DNA of 19,246 bases. Origin: JAQUBU01 sp036677685 (lineage in GTDB: Bacteria; Bacillota; Syntrophomonadia; Syntrophomonadales; Syntrophomonadaceae). The notes under the pieces were generated by a model that saw nothing but the letters and a program-made list of their open reading frames with translations, was not told where the DNA came from and ran no database searches. Of this stretch, positions 1-6,531 are shown one piece after another. Within the stretch, counting starts at the first letter, position 1. Each line of letters begins with the position of its first letter. Both the position numbers and the translations under genes were made by a program. Location of the stretch: contig JAVBWA010000002.1 of NCBI GenBank assembly GCA_036677685.1, forward strand, positions 1 to 19,246. Direction: 5' to 3'.

Positions 1-93
1 CTGATCACCCCGATAGCCATTGAAGAAGGCTTAAGATTCGCTATCCGCGAAGGTGGCAGAACGGTTGGTTCCGGAGTCGTTATATCTATTTAA
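1..93 (+). CDS. tuf: Elongation factor Tu, 3' end only
   Basis: The first 30 codons of the window, read from base 1, give the C-terminus of EF-Tu (beta-barrel domain 3), including EEGLRFAIREGGRTVG, and then a TAA stop. EF-Tu is the GTPase that brings aminoacyl-tRNA to the ribosomal A site. The last residues (GSGVVISI) differ slightly from the usual GAGVVTKI ending. The 5' part lies outside the window. A second tuf gene starts at the far right end, so this is one of two copies, the one placed before rpmG-secE-nusG as in many Clostridia. Confidence 0.93.
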   Translation: MITPIAIEEGLRFAIREGGRTVGSGVVISI

Positions 94-189
94 TTAAACC
101 GTGAGTGTGAGGCGTCCCAGGAACCTGTCCCGATACATGAAATTCTTAAAGAGTTTACGGGCCAATATCATTGTGGTAATGATAGCTAT

Positions 190-219
190 TTGACATAGGC
201 AACGGGCTTATGATAGAGT
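190..219 (+). promoter_or_regulatory. Candidate sigma-A promoter for rpmG-secE-nusG
   Basis: A perfect TTGACA (190-195) is followed after 18 nt by TAGAGT (214-219), preceded by TG one base upstream (extended -10). The site lies in the 166-nt gap between tuf and rpmG, about 40 nt before the rpmG start. The -10 matches the consensus at only 4 of 6 positions. An AT-rich 7-bp hairpin (166-172 with 178-184) lies just upstream but has no T-tract, so I do not call it a terminator. Confidence 0.5.
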
Positions 220-259
220 ATTATAGAATTTTTGTGCACAGGATGGAGGTGTCATCATC

Positions 260-409
260 GTGAGAGTTGGGGTAATTTTGGCCTGTAGTGACTGCAAACA
301 ACGCAACTATACCGCTACTCGTGATAAAAAGAAACAAACCGAAAAGCTGGAAGTCAAAAAATATTGCAGATTTTGCAACACGCATACAGTTCACAAGGAG
401 ATTAAGTAA
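260..409 (+). CDS. rpmG: 50S ribosomal protein L33, zinc-ribbon form
   Basis: This short gene of 49 codons starts with GTG behind GGAGGT (245-250, 9-nt spacing) and ends with TAA. The product begins MRVGVILACSDCKQRNY and has two CxxC pairs (C9/C12 and C36/C39). That is the four-cysteine zinc-binding (C+) version of L33, a small protein of the large subunit near the E site. Length and motifs fit the family exactly. It precedes secE and nusG, the standard bacterial order. The C+ type is the one normally used when zinc is sufficient; no Zur-type operator was recognised upstream. Confidence 0.93.
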   Translation: MRVGVILACSDCKQRNYTATRDKKKQTEKLEVKKYCRFCNTHTVHKEIK

Positions 410-427
410 TTCAGGGATGTGAATATA

Positions 428-673
428 GTGGCTAAAAACAATAATATTCCTGCCCCCAAAGATTTCAACATCAAGGGTTATTGGGAAAACGGCAGGCAGT
501 ATTTTAATAATGTCTACAGTGAATTAAAAAAGGTTCACTGGCCCGGCAGGCAGCAGCTAATGGCTTATACTGGAGTAGTTCTGTTTTCTGTCATACTGGT
601 AGCTTTAATTATATGGTTATTTGATTCCGGGCTCTCGTTTTTGTTGGACAAATTGTTTAAGGCCTTTGGATAA
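428..673 (+). CDS. secE: Preprotein translocase subunit SecE
   Basis: SecE is the small membrane subunit that clamps SecY in the SecYEG protein-export channel. The product is 81 aa from GTG 428. The family signature ELKKVHWPGRQQL lies before a single transmembrane segment (about YTGVVLFSVILVALIIWLF), followed by a short amphipathic end. I chose GTG 428 (MAKNNNIPAPK) over the in-frame GTG at 419 because AGGG at 413-416 is 11 nt from 428 but only 2 nt from 419. The longer reading would add three residues. The gene follows rpmG by 18 nt and its stop is one base from the nusG ATG. Confidence 0.92.
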   Translation: MAKNNNIPAPKDFNIKGYWENGRQYFNNVYSELKKVHWPGRQQLMAYTGVVLFSVILVALIIWLFDSGLSFLLDKLFKAFG

Positions 674-674
674 A

Positions 675-1301
675 ATGGAAGGGGTGGGCCTGATTAACGT
701 AGACCAGCAATTGGAACTGGACAAAAATATTGAGAATGAAAACAGCATGGAAGAACTGAACGAGGAAAGAAAGTGGCAAGGCGATTGGTATGTAGTACAT
801 ACCTATTCCGGCTATGAAAACAAAATCAAGGTAGACCTGGCCAAAAGAGTTGAATCCATGAACATGCAGGACAAAATATTCGATGTGATTATTCCTGAGG
901 AACAGGAAGTCGAATATAAAAGCGGCAAAAGAAAGGTTACTACCAAACGGGTTTTCCCCGGTTATGTGATTGTCAACATGATCATGAGTGAAGATTCATG
1001 GTATGTAGTCCGTCATACTCCTGGGGTCACTGGATTTGTCGGCAGCGGCGGCAAACCAATTGCATTGCTCCCGGAAGAAATCAACAAGATATTAAGACAG
1101 ATGGGCTTGTTGGAGAAGAAGACCAAGATCATTGATATTGAAATTGGTGAAAATATTCGCGTAAAAACCGGACCCTTCGCTAATTTTGAAGGAGTGGTCA
1201 GAGAATTGCTACCGGAGCGCGGTAAAATCAGGGTTAATATTTCTATGTTTGGCAGGGAAACTCCTGTCGAATTAGAGTATGAACAAATTGAGAAAATGTA
1301 G
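675..1301 (+). CDS. nusG: Transcription elongation/termination factor NusG
   Basis: NusG binds RNA polymerase and modulates pausing, termination and transcription-translation coupling. The NGN domain starts at WYVVHTYSGYENKIK. It contains KRKVTTKRVFPGYVIV and YVVRHTPGVTGFVG. The C-terminal KOW domain (VKTGPFANFEGVVRELLPE) completes a standard protein. From ATG 675, one base after the secE stop, the protein is 208 aa. That is about 30 residues longer than usual, with an acidic N-terminal extension. No strong ribosome-binding site precedes 675, so coupling to secE is likely. ATG 747 would give 184 aa, nearer the normal size, but has only a weak GAGAATGA upstream. The start is therefore uncertain; identity is not. 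Confidence 0.93.
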   Translation: MEGVGLINVDQQLELDKNIENENSMEELNEERKWQGDWYVVHTYSGYENKIKVDLAKRVESMNMQDKIFDVIIPEEQEVEYKSGKRKVTTKRVFPGYVIVNMIMSEDSWYVVRHTPGVTGFVGSGGKPIALLPEEINKILRQMGLLEKKTKIIDIEIGENIRVKTGPFANFEGVVRELLPERGKIRVNISMFGRETPVELEYEQIEKM

Positions 1302-1313
1302 GGAGGTGGGAAA

Positions 1314-1739
1314 ATGGCCAAAAGAGTAATGGGAAAGGTATCACTGCAAATATCCGCAGGCAAAGCAACCCCGGCACCGCCAGTGGGACCGGCTTTGGGA
1401 CAATATGGAGTTAATATCATGGGTTTCTGCAAAGAATATAATGCAAGAACCGCCAATCAGACCGGGTATATTGTTCCGGTTGAAATAACTGTTTTTGAAG
1501 ACCGGTCTTTTACCTTTGTAATAAAATCCCCCCCGGCATCAGATTTGCTGAAAAAAGCAGCCAATTTGGAGAAAGGTTCCGGAGAGCCCAATCGTAAAAA
1601 GGTAGGCAAAGTAACCCGGGCCAAGCTGGAAGAGATTGCTGCTACTAAGAAGGAAGATTTGAATGCCAACGACGTCGAAGCTGCGATAAGGATGATTGAA
1701 GGCACCGCACGCAGCATGGGTTTGGAAGTAGTTGATTAG
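1314..1739 (+). CDS. rplK: 50S ribosomal protein L11
   Basis: L11 (141 aa) binds the GTPase-associated centre of 23S rRNA with L10 and L7/L12. The N-terminal domain has the proline-rich PAPPVGPALGQYGVNIMGFC motif, the region where thiopeptide resistance mutations occur in other bacteria. The C-terminal RNA-binding domain ends with NANDVEAAIRMIEGTARSMG. Length is exactly typical. ATG 1314 follows GGGAGGTGGG by a few bases, 12 nt after nusG. L11 heads the rplKA pair. Confidence 0.97.
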   Translation: MAKRVMGKVSLQISAGKATPAPPVGPALGQYGVNIMGFCKEYNARTANQTGYIVPVEITVFEDRSFTFVIKSPPASDLLKKAANLEKGSGEPNRKKVGKVTRAKLEEIAATKKEDLNANDVEAAIRMIEGTARSMGLEVVD

Positions 1740-1773
1740 TTTAGTTTTAGATTTTAATTGCGCGTAGCGCAGC

Positions 1774-1803
1774 TGTGGGAGGTCTAGTACCGGAATAACC
1801 ACG
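1774..1803 (+). promoter_or_regulatory. Probable L1-binding autoregulatory hairpin in rplK-rplA gap
   Basis: A nested stem in the intergenic mRNA pairs GTGG (1775-1778) with CCAC (1799-1802). Inside it GGT (1781-1783) pairs with ACC (1789-1791) around a 5-nt loop. The two helices are separated by an asymmetric internal loop (GA on one side, GGAATAA on the other). Two short helices around an asymmetric loop is the known plan of L1 sites in 23S rRNA and in L1 operon mRNAs. The rplA Shine-Dalgarno AGGAGG follows at once, so L1 bound here could block its own translation. A separate perfect 5-bp hairpin (1759-1763 with 1767-1771) lies just upstream. Assignment to L1 is by resemblance and position. 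Confidence 0.55.
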
Positions 1804-1816
1804 AGGAGGTTTAATA

Positions 1817-2518
1817 ATGAAAAGAGGAAAATTATACAAAACAGCCAATGCCAAAATAGAGCGGTTTAAGCTCTATGAGCCAACCGAAGCTCTGCAACTG
1901 GTAAAAGAAGTTGCACAGGCCAAGTTTGATGAAACAGTCGAAGTTCATATTAAATTGGGCGTAGATCCCCGCCATGCTGACCAACAGGTCAGAGGGACCG
2001 TAAGTTTACCCCATGGAACCGGTAAAACCAGAAAAGTATTGGTATTTGCCAAGGGCGAAAAGGTAAAAGAAGCGGAAGCAGCCGGAGCTGATTACGCAGG
2101 CGGTGAAGAACTCGCCGAAAAAATTCAAGGTGGATGGTTTGATTTTGATGTAGCCGTAGCTACCCCCGATATGATGGCGGTAGTCGGCAAATTGGGTAAA
2201 ATATTGGGTCCCCGCGGTTTAATGCCCAATCCTAAAGCCGGAACGGTTACTTTTGATATTGAACGCACCATTACCGAATTAAAAGCAGGCCGTATCGAAT
2301 ACCGGGTTGACAAGAATTCCATCGTTCATGCTCCGATCGGCAGAGTATCTTTCGATATTGAAAAGCTTCAAGGCAACTTGAATGCTTTTGCGGAAGCTCT
2401 CATTAAAGCCAAACCGGCCGCTGCCAAGGGACAATATATGCGTTCGGTAAGCGTTTGCTCTACCATGAGCCCGGGCATCAAGATAAATCCGCTTGTATTA
2501 ATGGCGGCTAACAAGTAA
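1817..2518 (+). CDS. rplA: 50S ribosomal protein L1
   Basis: L1 (233 aa, normal length) forms the mobile L1 stalk next to the E site and is a translational repressor of its own operon. Signatures are KFDETVEVHIKLGVDPRHADQQ at the start (residues 35-56) and GKILGPRGLMPNPKAGTV (about 127-144) in domain II, with the usual VSVCSTMSPGIKI close to the C-terminus. ATG 1817 follows GAGGAGGT with good spacing. It is 77 nt downstream of rplK, with the candidate L1 operator in between, and is followed by the L10 leader. Confidence 0.97.
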   Translation: MKRGKLYKTANAKIERFKLYEPTEALQLVKEVAQAKFDETVEVHIKLGVDPRHADQQVRGTVSLPHGTGKTRKVLVFAKGEKVKEAEAAGADYAGGEELAEKIQGGWFDFDVAVATPDMMAVVGKLGKILGPRGLMPNPKAGTVTFDIERTITELKAGRIEYRVDKNSIVHAPIGRVSFDIEKLQGNLNAFAEALIKAKPAAAKGQYMRSVSVCSTMSPGIKINPLVLMAANK

Positions 2519-2550
2519 AATATTAGGTACCCTAAAAAATGAAAAATAAA

Positions 2551-2671
2551 CTGCAGACAGCCGGTGGTGTAAGCCTTAAAGAACGCGAGTTCGCCTGCCG
2601 AGGTTGTTAATAGATGGTTAAGCTATAAAGCGTGACTTTTTAAACCTCTGCATTTGCCTGCAGGGGTTTTT
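2551..2671 (+). ncRNA. L10 leader (rplJ-rplL autoregulatory RNA)
   Basis: The stretch contains the conserved words of the bacterial L10 leader: GCAGACAGCCGGTGG (2553-2567) and CCTGCCGAGGTTGTTAAT (2595-2612). ACAGCC can pair with GGTTGT. Between them is a hairpin with a GNRA loop (GAAC GCGA GTTC, 2581-2592). In this family L10-(L12)4 binds the leader and shuts down rplJL. Here the leader runs into an intrinsic terminator at 2645-2671, so control by attenuation is likely. TGCAGA (2552-2557) is a perfect complement of TCTGCA (2647-2652) in the terminator, giving a plausible antiterminator. Confidence 0.85.
2645..2671 (+). terminator. Attenuator terminator of the L10 leader
   Basis: CCTCTGCA (2645-2652) pairs with TGCAGGGG (2659-2666), 8 bp with one G-T pair and a 6-nt loop. 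Five T follow directly. It sits between the L10 leader core and rplJ, the position of the known Firmicute attenuator. Confidence 0.8.
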
Positions 2672-2680
2672 AGCATTAAT

Positions 2681-2815
2681 AACGAGGTGAAAAGATGTCC
2701 CCCGCTTCTTTAAGCGGTCGGGTTCCCATTAACAAAACAGGCGACGGGTTCTAATCCTCCGCCTCGTTATAGAGGTGCGGAAGAAACTGCTCCGCAGTTT
2801 CTTCCGATGCTTAAA
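2681..2815 (+). repeat. Structured intergenic repeat, copy A (full length)
   Basis: This is one of four related elements in the window. AACGAGGTG (2681-2689) pairs with CGCCTCGTT (2760-2768) and closes an 88-nt module. Inside it CCGCTT/AAGCGG forms a hairpin with loop CTTT. A second module is a perfect 13-bp hairpin (2778-2790 with 2794-2806, loop TCC), followed by ATGCTTAAA. The element lies after the L10 attenuator and before the rplJ ribosome-binding site, so it is part of the rplJ 5' UTR. There are no terminal inverted repeats and no credible ORF. Together with the L10 leader it fills the 338-nt gap 2519-2856. Family unknown to me. Confidence 0.85.
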
Positions 2816-2856
2816 AGATTTGTAATCAAGAATGTTTAAAGAGGGGGTGAAATTGA

Positions 2857-3378
2857 ATGCCCAAAATCGAAGCCAAAAAACAGGTAGTCCAGGAGATTGA
2901 ACAAAAGCTGCAGGATGCAATGCTGGTCGTTTTTACCGACTATCGGGGAATTAATGTCGAAGAAATGACTGAGCTTCGCAACAAACTGCGCGCTCCCGGT
3001 GTCGAATACAAAGTTCTGAAGAATACGCTGACTGAATTTGCTTTGGACAATACCGGCCATGGCGATGTTATTCCCCATATTGCCGGTCCCAACGCTGTGC
3101 TTTTCAGCAATGAAGACCCCGTGGAACCCATCAAGGCTATTTATGACTTTATCAAGCAATATAAGAAGCTGGATGTAAAAGTCGCAATTTTGCAGGGTCA
3201 AATGCTATCCGCCAACAAAGTTAAATCACTGGCTGATCTGCCGCCGCGTGATGCCTTGATTGCCCAGGTGCTGGGGACCATGCAGGCTCCTATCAGCAGC
3301 TTTGTACGGGTTCTGAATGCCAACATCAGTGGTTTGGCAAGAGTGTTGGACCAGATCAGGGAACAGAAAGCCAGTTAA
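2857..3378 (+). CDS. rplJ: 50S ribosomal protein L10
   Basis: L10 (173 aa) anchors the L7/L12 dimers to the stalk base beside L11 and represses its own mRNA. It has the typical start (MPKIEAKKQVVQEIEQKLQ), the TDYRGINVEEMTELRNKLR segment (residues about 28-46) and the helical C-terminal tail that holds L7/L12. ATG 2857 is preceded by GAGGGGGTGA at about 8 nt. The distance from the attenuator to this start is about 185 nt because of repeat copy A. rplL follows after 84 nt, a gap that holds two small hairpins (GCCCA/TGGGC and TACGC/GCGTA). Confidence 0.96.
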   Translation: MPKIEAKKQVVQEIEQKLQDAMLVVFTDYRGINVEEMTELRNKLRAPGVEYKVLKNTLTEFALDNTGHGDVIPHIAGPNAVLFSNEDPVEPIKAIYDFIKQYKKLDVKVAILQGQMLSANKVKSLADLPPRDALIAQVLGTMQAPISSFVRVLNANISGLARVLDQIREQKAS

Positions 3379-3462
3379 CTCTATATCTATTGAGAAGCCA
3401 ATGCCCAACATGGGCCAAAAATAAAAATACGCGTCAGCGTAAATAATTAGGAGGGTATTTAA

Positions 3463-3840
3463 ATGAGTAAAGTACAGGAAGTAATTGATATTGTTAAACA
3501 GTTGACCGTTCTGGAATTGTCCGAACTGGTAAAAGCTCTGGAAGAAGAGTTTGGCGTAAGCGCGGCTGCTCCAGTAGCTGTAGCCGCAGGCCCGGCTGCT
3601 GCCGCCCCTGCCGAAGCTACCGAAGAACAGTTTGAATTTGATGTAATCCTCGTTTCTTCCGGTGACAAGAAGATCAATGTTATCAAGGTGGTTCGCGAGC
3701 TTACCGGTCTGGGTCTCAAGGAAGCCAAGACTCTGGTTGACGAGTGCCCCAATCCTATCAAAGAAAAGGTTACCAAAGAAGAAGCTGCTCAGATTAAAGC
3801 CAAGATCGAAGAAGTCGGCGGCGGTGTAGAAATTAAATAA
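3463..3840 (+). CDS. rplL: 50S ribosomal protein L7/L12
   Basis: L7/L12 (125 aa) is the multi-copy stalk protein that recruits and activates translational GTPases such as EF-G and EF-Tu. The N-terminal dimerisation domain (residues 1-32) is followed by an Ala/Pro-rich hinge (about 33-52). The globular C-terminal domain includes INVIKVVRELTGLGLKEAK, the factor-binding helices. ATG 3463 follows TTAGGAGGG with good spacing. It is the last gene of this operon, with a strong terminator 23 nt downstream. Confidence 0.97.
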   Translation: MSKVQEVIDIVKQLTVLELSELVKALEEEFGVSAAAPVAVAAGPAAAAPAEATEEQFEFDVILVSSGDKKINVIKVVRELTGLGLKEAKTLVDECPNPIKEKVTKEEAAQIKAKIEEVGGGVEIK

Positions 3841-3862
3841 TTGTTTTTACTTAGCGTAAAGC

Positions 3863-3905
3863 AAAGCCTCTCTGGAATTATTAGTTCTGGAGAGGCTTTA
3901 TTTTT
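3863..3905 (+). terminator. Rho-independent terminator after rplL
   Basis: AAAGCCTCTCTGGAA (3863-3877) pairs with TTCTGGAGAGGCTTT (3885-3899). The stem is 15 bp with two G-T pairs and a 7-nt loop, followed by a T-rich tail (TTTATTTTT). It closes the rplK-rplL unit and separates it from recD2. Confidence 0.93.
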
Positions 3906-3943
3906 CGATACGTTTTATTTATATATTAGCAGGGATAATTTAT

Positions 3944-3949
3944 TATAAT
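3944..3949 (+). promoter_or_regulatory. Possible -10 box for recD2
   Basis: A perfect TATAAT lies 80 nt upstream of the recD2 start and after the rplL terminator. No good -35 is seen at 16-18 nt upstream (AT-rich sequence only), so the call is weak. Confidence 0.3.
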
Positions 3950-3980
3950 ACTTATTAGATGGCACTTCAGATCTGGCAAA

Positions 3981-3996
3981 AGTTTCACGTGAAACA
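3981..3996. other. Near-consensus parS site (ParB/Spo0J binding)
   Basis: The 16-mer AGTTTCACGTGAAACA contains the perfect palindrome GTTTCACGTGAAAC (3982-3995). It matches the chromosomal parS consensus of Firmicutes (TGTTNCACGTGAAACA) at all but the first base. It lies in the 189-nt gap between rplL and recD2, 34 nt before the recD2 start. ParB loads at such sites, spreads along DNA and recruits SMC condensin for origin segregation. parS sites cluster near oriC, so this suggests that the region is origin-proximal. Confidence 0.85.
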
Positions 3997-4029
3997 TTAT
4001 TTTTGCAAACGAAGAGAGGTATATAAGCT

Positions 4030-6219
4030 TTGGAAACCATTTATGGTTACCTGGATAGAATAAGCTACTGCAATGAGGAAAGCAATTTTGTGGTGGCCAA
4101 GCTAAAAGAAAAAGGCAAGCGTGAACTTAGCTGCATAGTGGGCAATTTGCTGGGAGTCAATCCCGGCGAGTCTTTGCAGTTAACCGGGAAATGGAAGCAC
4201 AATCCCAAGTTCGGGCTGCAATTTCAGGTCGAAAGCTTTGAAGCAATTGTGCCGGCTACCATCAGAGGAATTGAAAAGTATCTGGGTTCAGGCTTGATTC
4301 GAGGCATAGGCCCGGTGATGGCAAAAAGGATAGTGGAAACCTTTGGTGTCCAGGCCCTGGATATTATCGAAAACCATCCCGAAAAGCTCAGCGAAGTCAG
4401 CGGCATCGGTCCCAAAAGAATCGAAATGATCAGTCAGGCCTGGGAAGAACAAAAAGAAATCAAAGAAATTATGATATTCCTGCAAGGTAATGGGGTGGCC
4501 GCTTCCCATGCTGCCAAAATATACCAATGTTATGGACAGGATTCGATTGACATGGTCAAGGCCAACCCCTACCGCCTGGCCGAAGATATTCGCGGTATAG
4601 GTTTTTTAACAGCGGACAATATTGCCCGGGCCATGGGAGTTGATCCCAATTCGGTACTGCGGGCCAAGGAAGGAATCGTTTATGTCCTTAAGCAGACCTT
4701 GTTGGAAGGGCATGTATTTTATCCTCAGTTCGGGCTTTTGCATAAAACTACGGAGATTCTGCAAATTGAAGCTGAAATCGCCGAACAGGCTTTAGACGAA
4801 TTAAAAACGGAACAGCGCGTTATAATTGAGGATGTTGAGGTGGAAGGGGGAGAAGAAGGCGGCTATGATGACTTCAAAGTAGTCTATCTCAAGCCCTTTT
4901 ATATTGCCGAAAGTCAAGTGGCGGAACAACTGCTGCTCTTCCAGAACGCGGATAGCCGCGTGCGGGCAGTTGACAGTGACAAGATGCTGGAATGGGTGGA
5001 GCAAAAACTGGATATCAACCTGGCTGACCGCCAAAGAGAAGCGATTGCCATGGCGGTCCGGGAAAAGCTTATGATTATTACCGGGGGTCCGGGAACCGGC
5101 AAGACCACGATCATAAATGCCCTGGTGAGAATATTTAATGGATTAAAACTAAAAATAACCATGGCTGCTCCGACCGGCCGTGCGGCCAAACGTATGCAGG
5201 AAACTACCGGCTGGGATGCGCTGACGGTGCATCGCCTATTGGAATTCAACCCCCGGGAGGGCAGCTTCAAGCGGAACCGGGAATACCCTCTGGAAACCGA
5301 TGTATTGATTATCGACGAGCTCTCGATGATTGACACCATGTTGATGTATCAACTGTTAAGAGCGGTTCCTTTGCATGCCATGCTTATTCTGGTCGGGGAT
5401 GTCAATCAATTGCCTTCGGTTGGTCCCGGCAATGTGCTCTCCGACTTAATCAACTCCGGGAAATTTCCCGTCGTGGAACTCAAAGAGATATTTCGCCAGT
5501 CCCGGCGCAGCCGCATAGTAAGCAATGCCCACCGCATTAATGAAGGGAACCTGCCGTATATAGACAATCCCGAAAGCCGGGACTTGAGTGATTTTTATTT
5601 TATCCAGGAAGAAGATCCCCAAAAAGTTGTGGAAAAAATTTTGGATTTATGCCAGCACCACATTCCCGACCGCTTCTTCTTTCACCCGGTGCGTGAAGTT
5701 CAAGTGCTGACTCCGATGCACCGTGGAATTGTTGGAACCATGAACCTGAATGTGGAATTGCAAAAAGCCCTCAACCCGCAGGGTTATGAGCTAAGCCGGG
5801 GGGGAAGGTCATTTCGGATCAAGGACAAGGTTATGCAACTGGTGAACAATTATGAAAAAGACGTATACAATGGCGATATTGGCTGGATCAGCGGTATCGA
5901 CGTGGAAAACCAGCAAATGGTCGTAAATTATGATGGGCGCTGGGTAAACTATGATTTTGCCCAGCTTGATGAAATCCAGCTTTCTTATGCGACTTCGATT
6001 CACAAAGCACAAGGGAGTGAATACCCGGCGGTAATAATGCCAATTCTGACCCAACACTATTTACTTTTACAGAGAAATTTGGTATATACTGGAGTAACAA
6101 GAGCCAAGCGTCTGGTAATTTTGATCGGCAGCAAGAAAGCACTGGCGATGGCCATTAGAAACAATAAAACCCAGAAGCGCTTTACCCGGCTCAAAGAACG
6201 CCTGATGAGTTTGTCTTGA
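4030..6219 (+). CDS. recD2: RecD2-type SF1B DNA helicase
   Basis: This is a 729-aa ATP-dependent 5'-3' DNA helicase of the RecD2/RecD-like family, which acts without RecBC in Bacillota. The N-terminal half has an OB-like start and helix-hairpin-helix repeats (RGIGPVMAKRIVETFG, VSGIGPKRIEMI, IRGIGFLTADNIARAMG). The motor follows: Walker A GGPGTGKT (K358), Walker B IIDELSM (D429, E430), motif III VGDVNQLPSVG (D457, Q460). The C-terminal lobe has SYATSIHKAQGSEYPAV and motif VI VYTGVTRAKR. Length is normal and all motifs are intact. The start is TTG 4030, behind GAGAGGT (4014-4020, 9-nt spacing). Its place between rplL and rpoB is unusual. Confidence 0.93.
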   Translation: METIYGYLDRISYCNEESNFVVAKLKEKGKRELSCIVGNLLGVNPGESLQLTGKWKHNPKFGLQFQVESFEAIVPATIRGIEKYLGSGLIRGIGPVMAKRIVETFGVQALDIIENHPEKLSEVSGIGPKRIEMISQAWEEQKEIKEIMIFLQGNGVAASHAAKIYQCYGQDSIDMVKANPYRLAEDIRGIGFLTADNIARAMGVDPNSVLRAKEGIVYVLKQTLLEGHVFYPQFGLLHKTTEILQIEAEIAEQALDELKTEQRVIIEDVEVEGGEEGGYDDFKVVYLKPFYIAESQVAEQLLLFQNADSRVRAVDSDKMLEWVEQKLDINLADRQREAIAMAVREKLMIITGGPGTGKTTIINALVRIFNGLKLKITMAAPTGRAAKRMQETTGWDALTVHRLLEFNPREGSFKRNREYPLETDVLIIDELSMIDTMLMYQLLRAVPLHAMLILVGDVNQLPSVGPGNVLSDLINSGKFPVVELKEIFRQSRRSRIVSNAHRINEGNLPYIDNPESRDLSDFYFIQEEDPQKVVEKILDLCQHHIPDRFFFHPVREVQVLTPMHRGIVGTMNLNVELQKALNPQGYELSRGGRSFRIKDKVMQLVNNYEKDVYNGDIGWISGIDVENQQMVVNYDGRWVNYDFAQLDEIQLSYATSIHKAQGSEYPAVIMPILTQHYLLLQRNLVYTGVTRAKRLVILIGSKKALAMAIRNNKTQKRFTRLKERLMSLS

Positions 6220-6227
6220 GGTTTCGC

Positions 6228-6491
6228 ACTTGGCACAAATCCATAGCTTTCTCGCGCCTACTCCGCAGCCTTTTGATAGCATCACTTGCCTCGCTGCTCA
6301 AGGGGTACCGCGCTAACCTCCCATCCGTGGTCGGCAACCTTAGTGGCAACCGTCCGTGAGCATCAGTGGTACCCGCAGGGTGAAGCACGTTCGCGACCTC
6401 CTGTCGCTCACCCCTTTGTTTACTCGGCTTTGCTAGCTATCATTAAGCTCCTGCGCCAAGTTGCTCAAAAGCTATAGATTTGTGTGCAAGT
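6228..6491. mobile_element. Fold-back (MITE-like) element, 264 nt
   Basis: The ends form terminal inverted repeats. CACAAATCCATAGCTTT (6234-6250) matches the complement of 6468-6484 at 16 of 17 bases. The match extends outward, with one extra base, through ACTTG (6228-6232) and CAAGT (6487-6491). Further symmetric words follow inward: TGATAGC (6274-6280) with GCTATCA (6436-6442), AAGGGGT (6300-6306) with ACCCCTT (6410-6416), and GGTACC at 6304-6309 and 6368-6373. It is thus a long imperfect palindrome with no transposase. No clear target-site duplication was seen. It fills most of the gap 6220-6531. Some form of non-autonomous transposon is likely, but the parent family is unknown. Confidence 0.62.
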
Positions 6492-6531
6492 TAAACTGCC
6501 AAGGTTAAGTTTTTACAGGGAGGGGATGAGT

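Noticed and set aside
100..130. Partly palindromic sequence CAGGAACCTG after the first tuf as a terminator
   Set aside because: The stem is short with almost no loop, and no T-tract follows.
2681..2815. Repeat copy as a tRNA or a known riboswitch
   Set aside because: It has no cloverleaf, T-loop or CCA-like end and no conserved core of a riboswitch that I recognise.
6286..6477. 63-codon + strand open frame between recD2 and the hydrolase
   Set aside because: It lies wholly inside the fold-back element, has no ribosome-binding site and no protein-like features; its sequence is explained by the inverted repeats.
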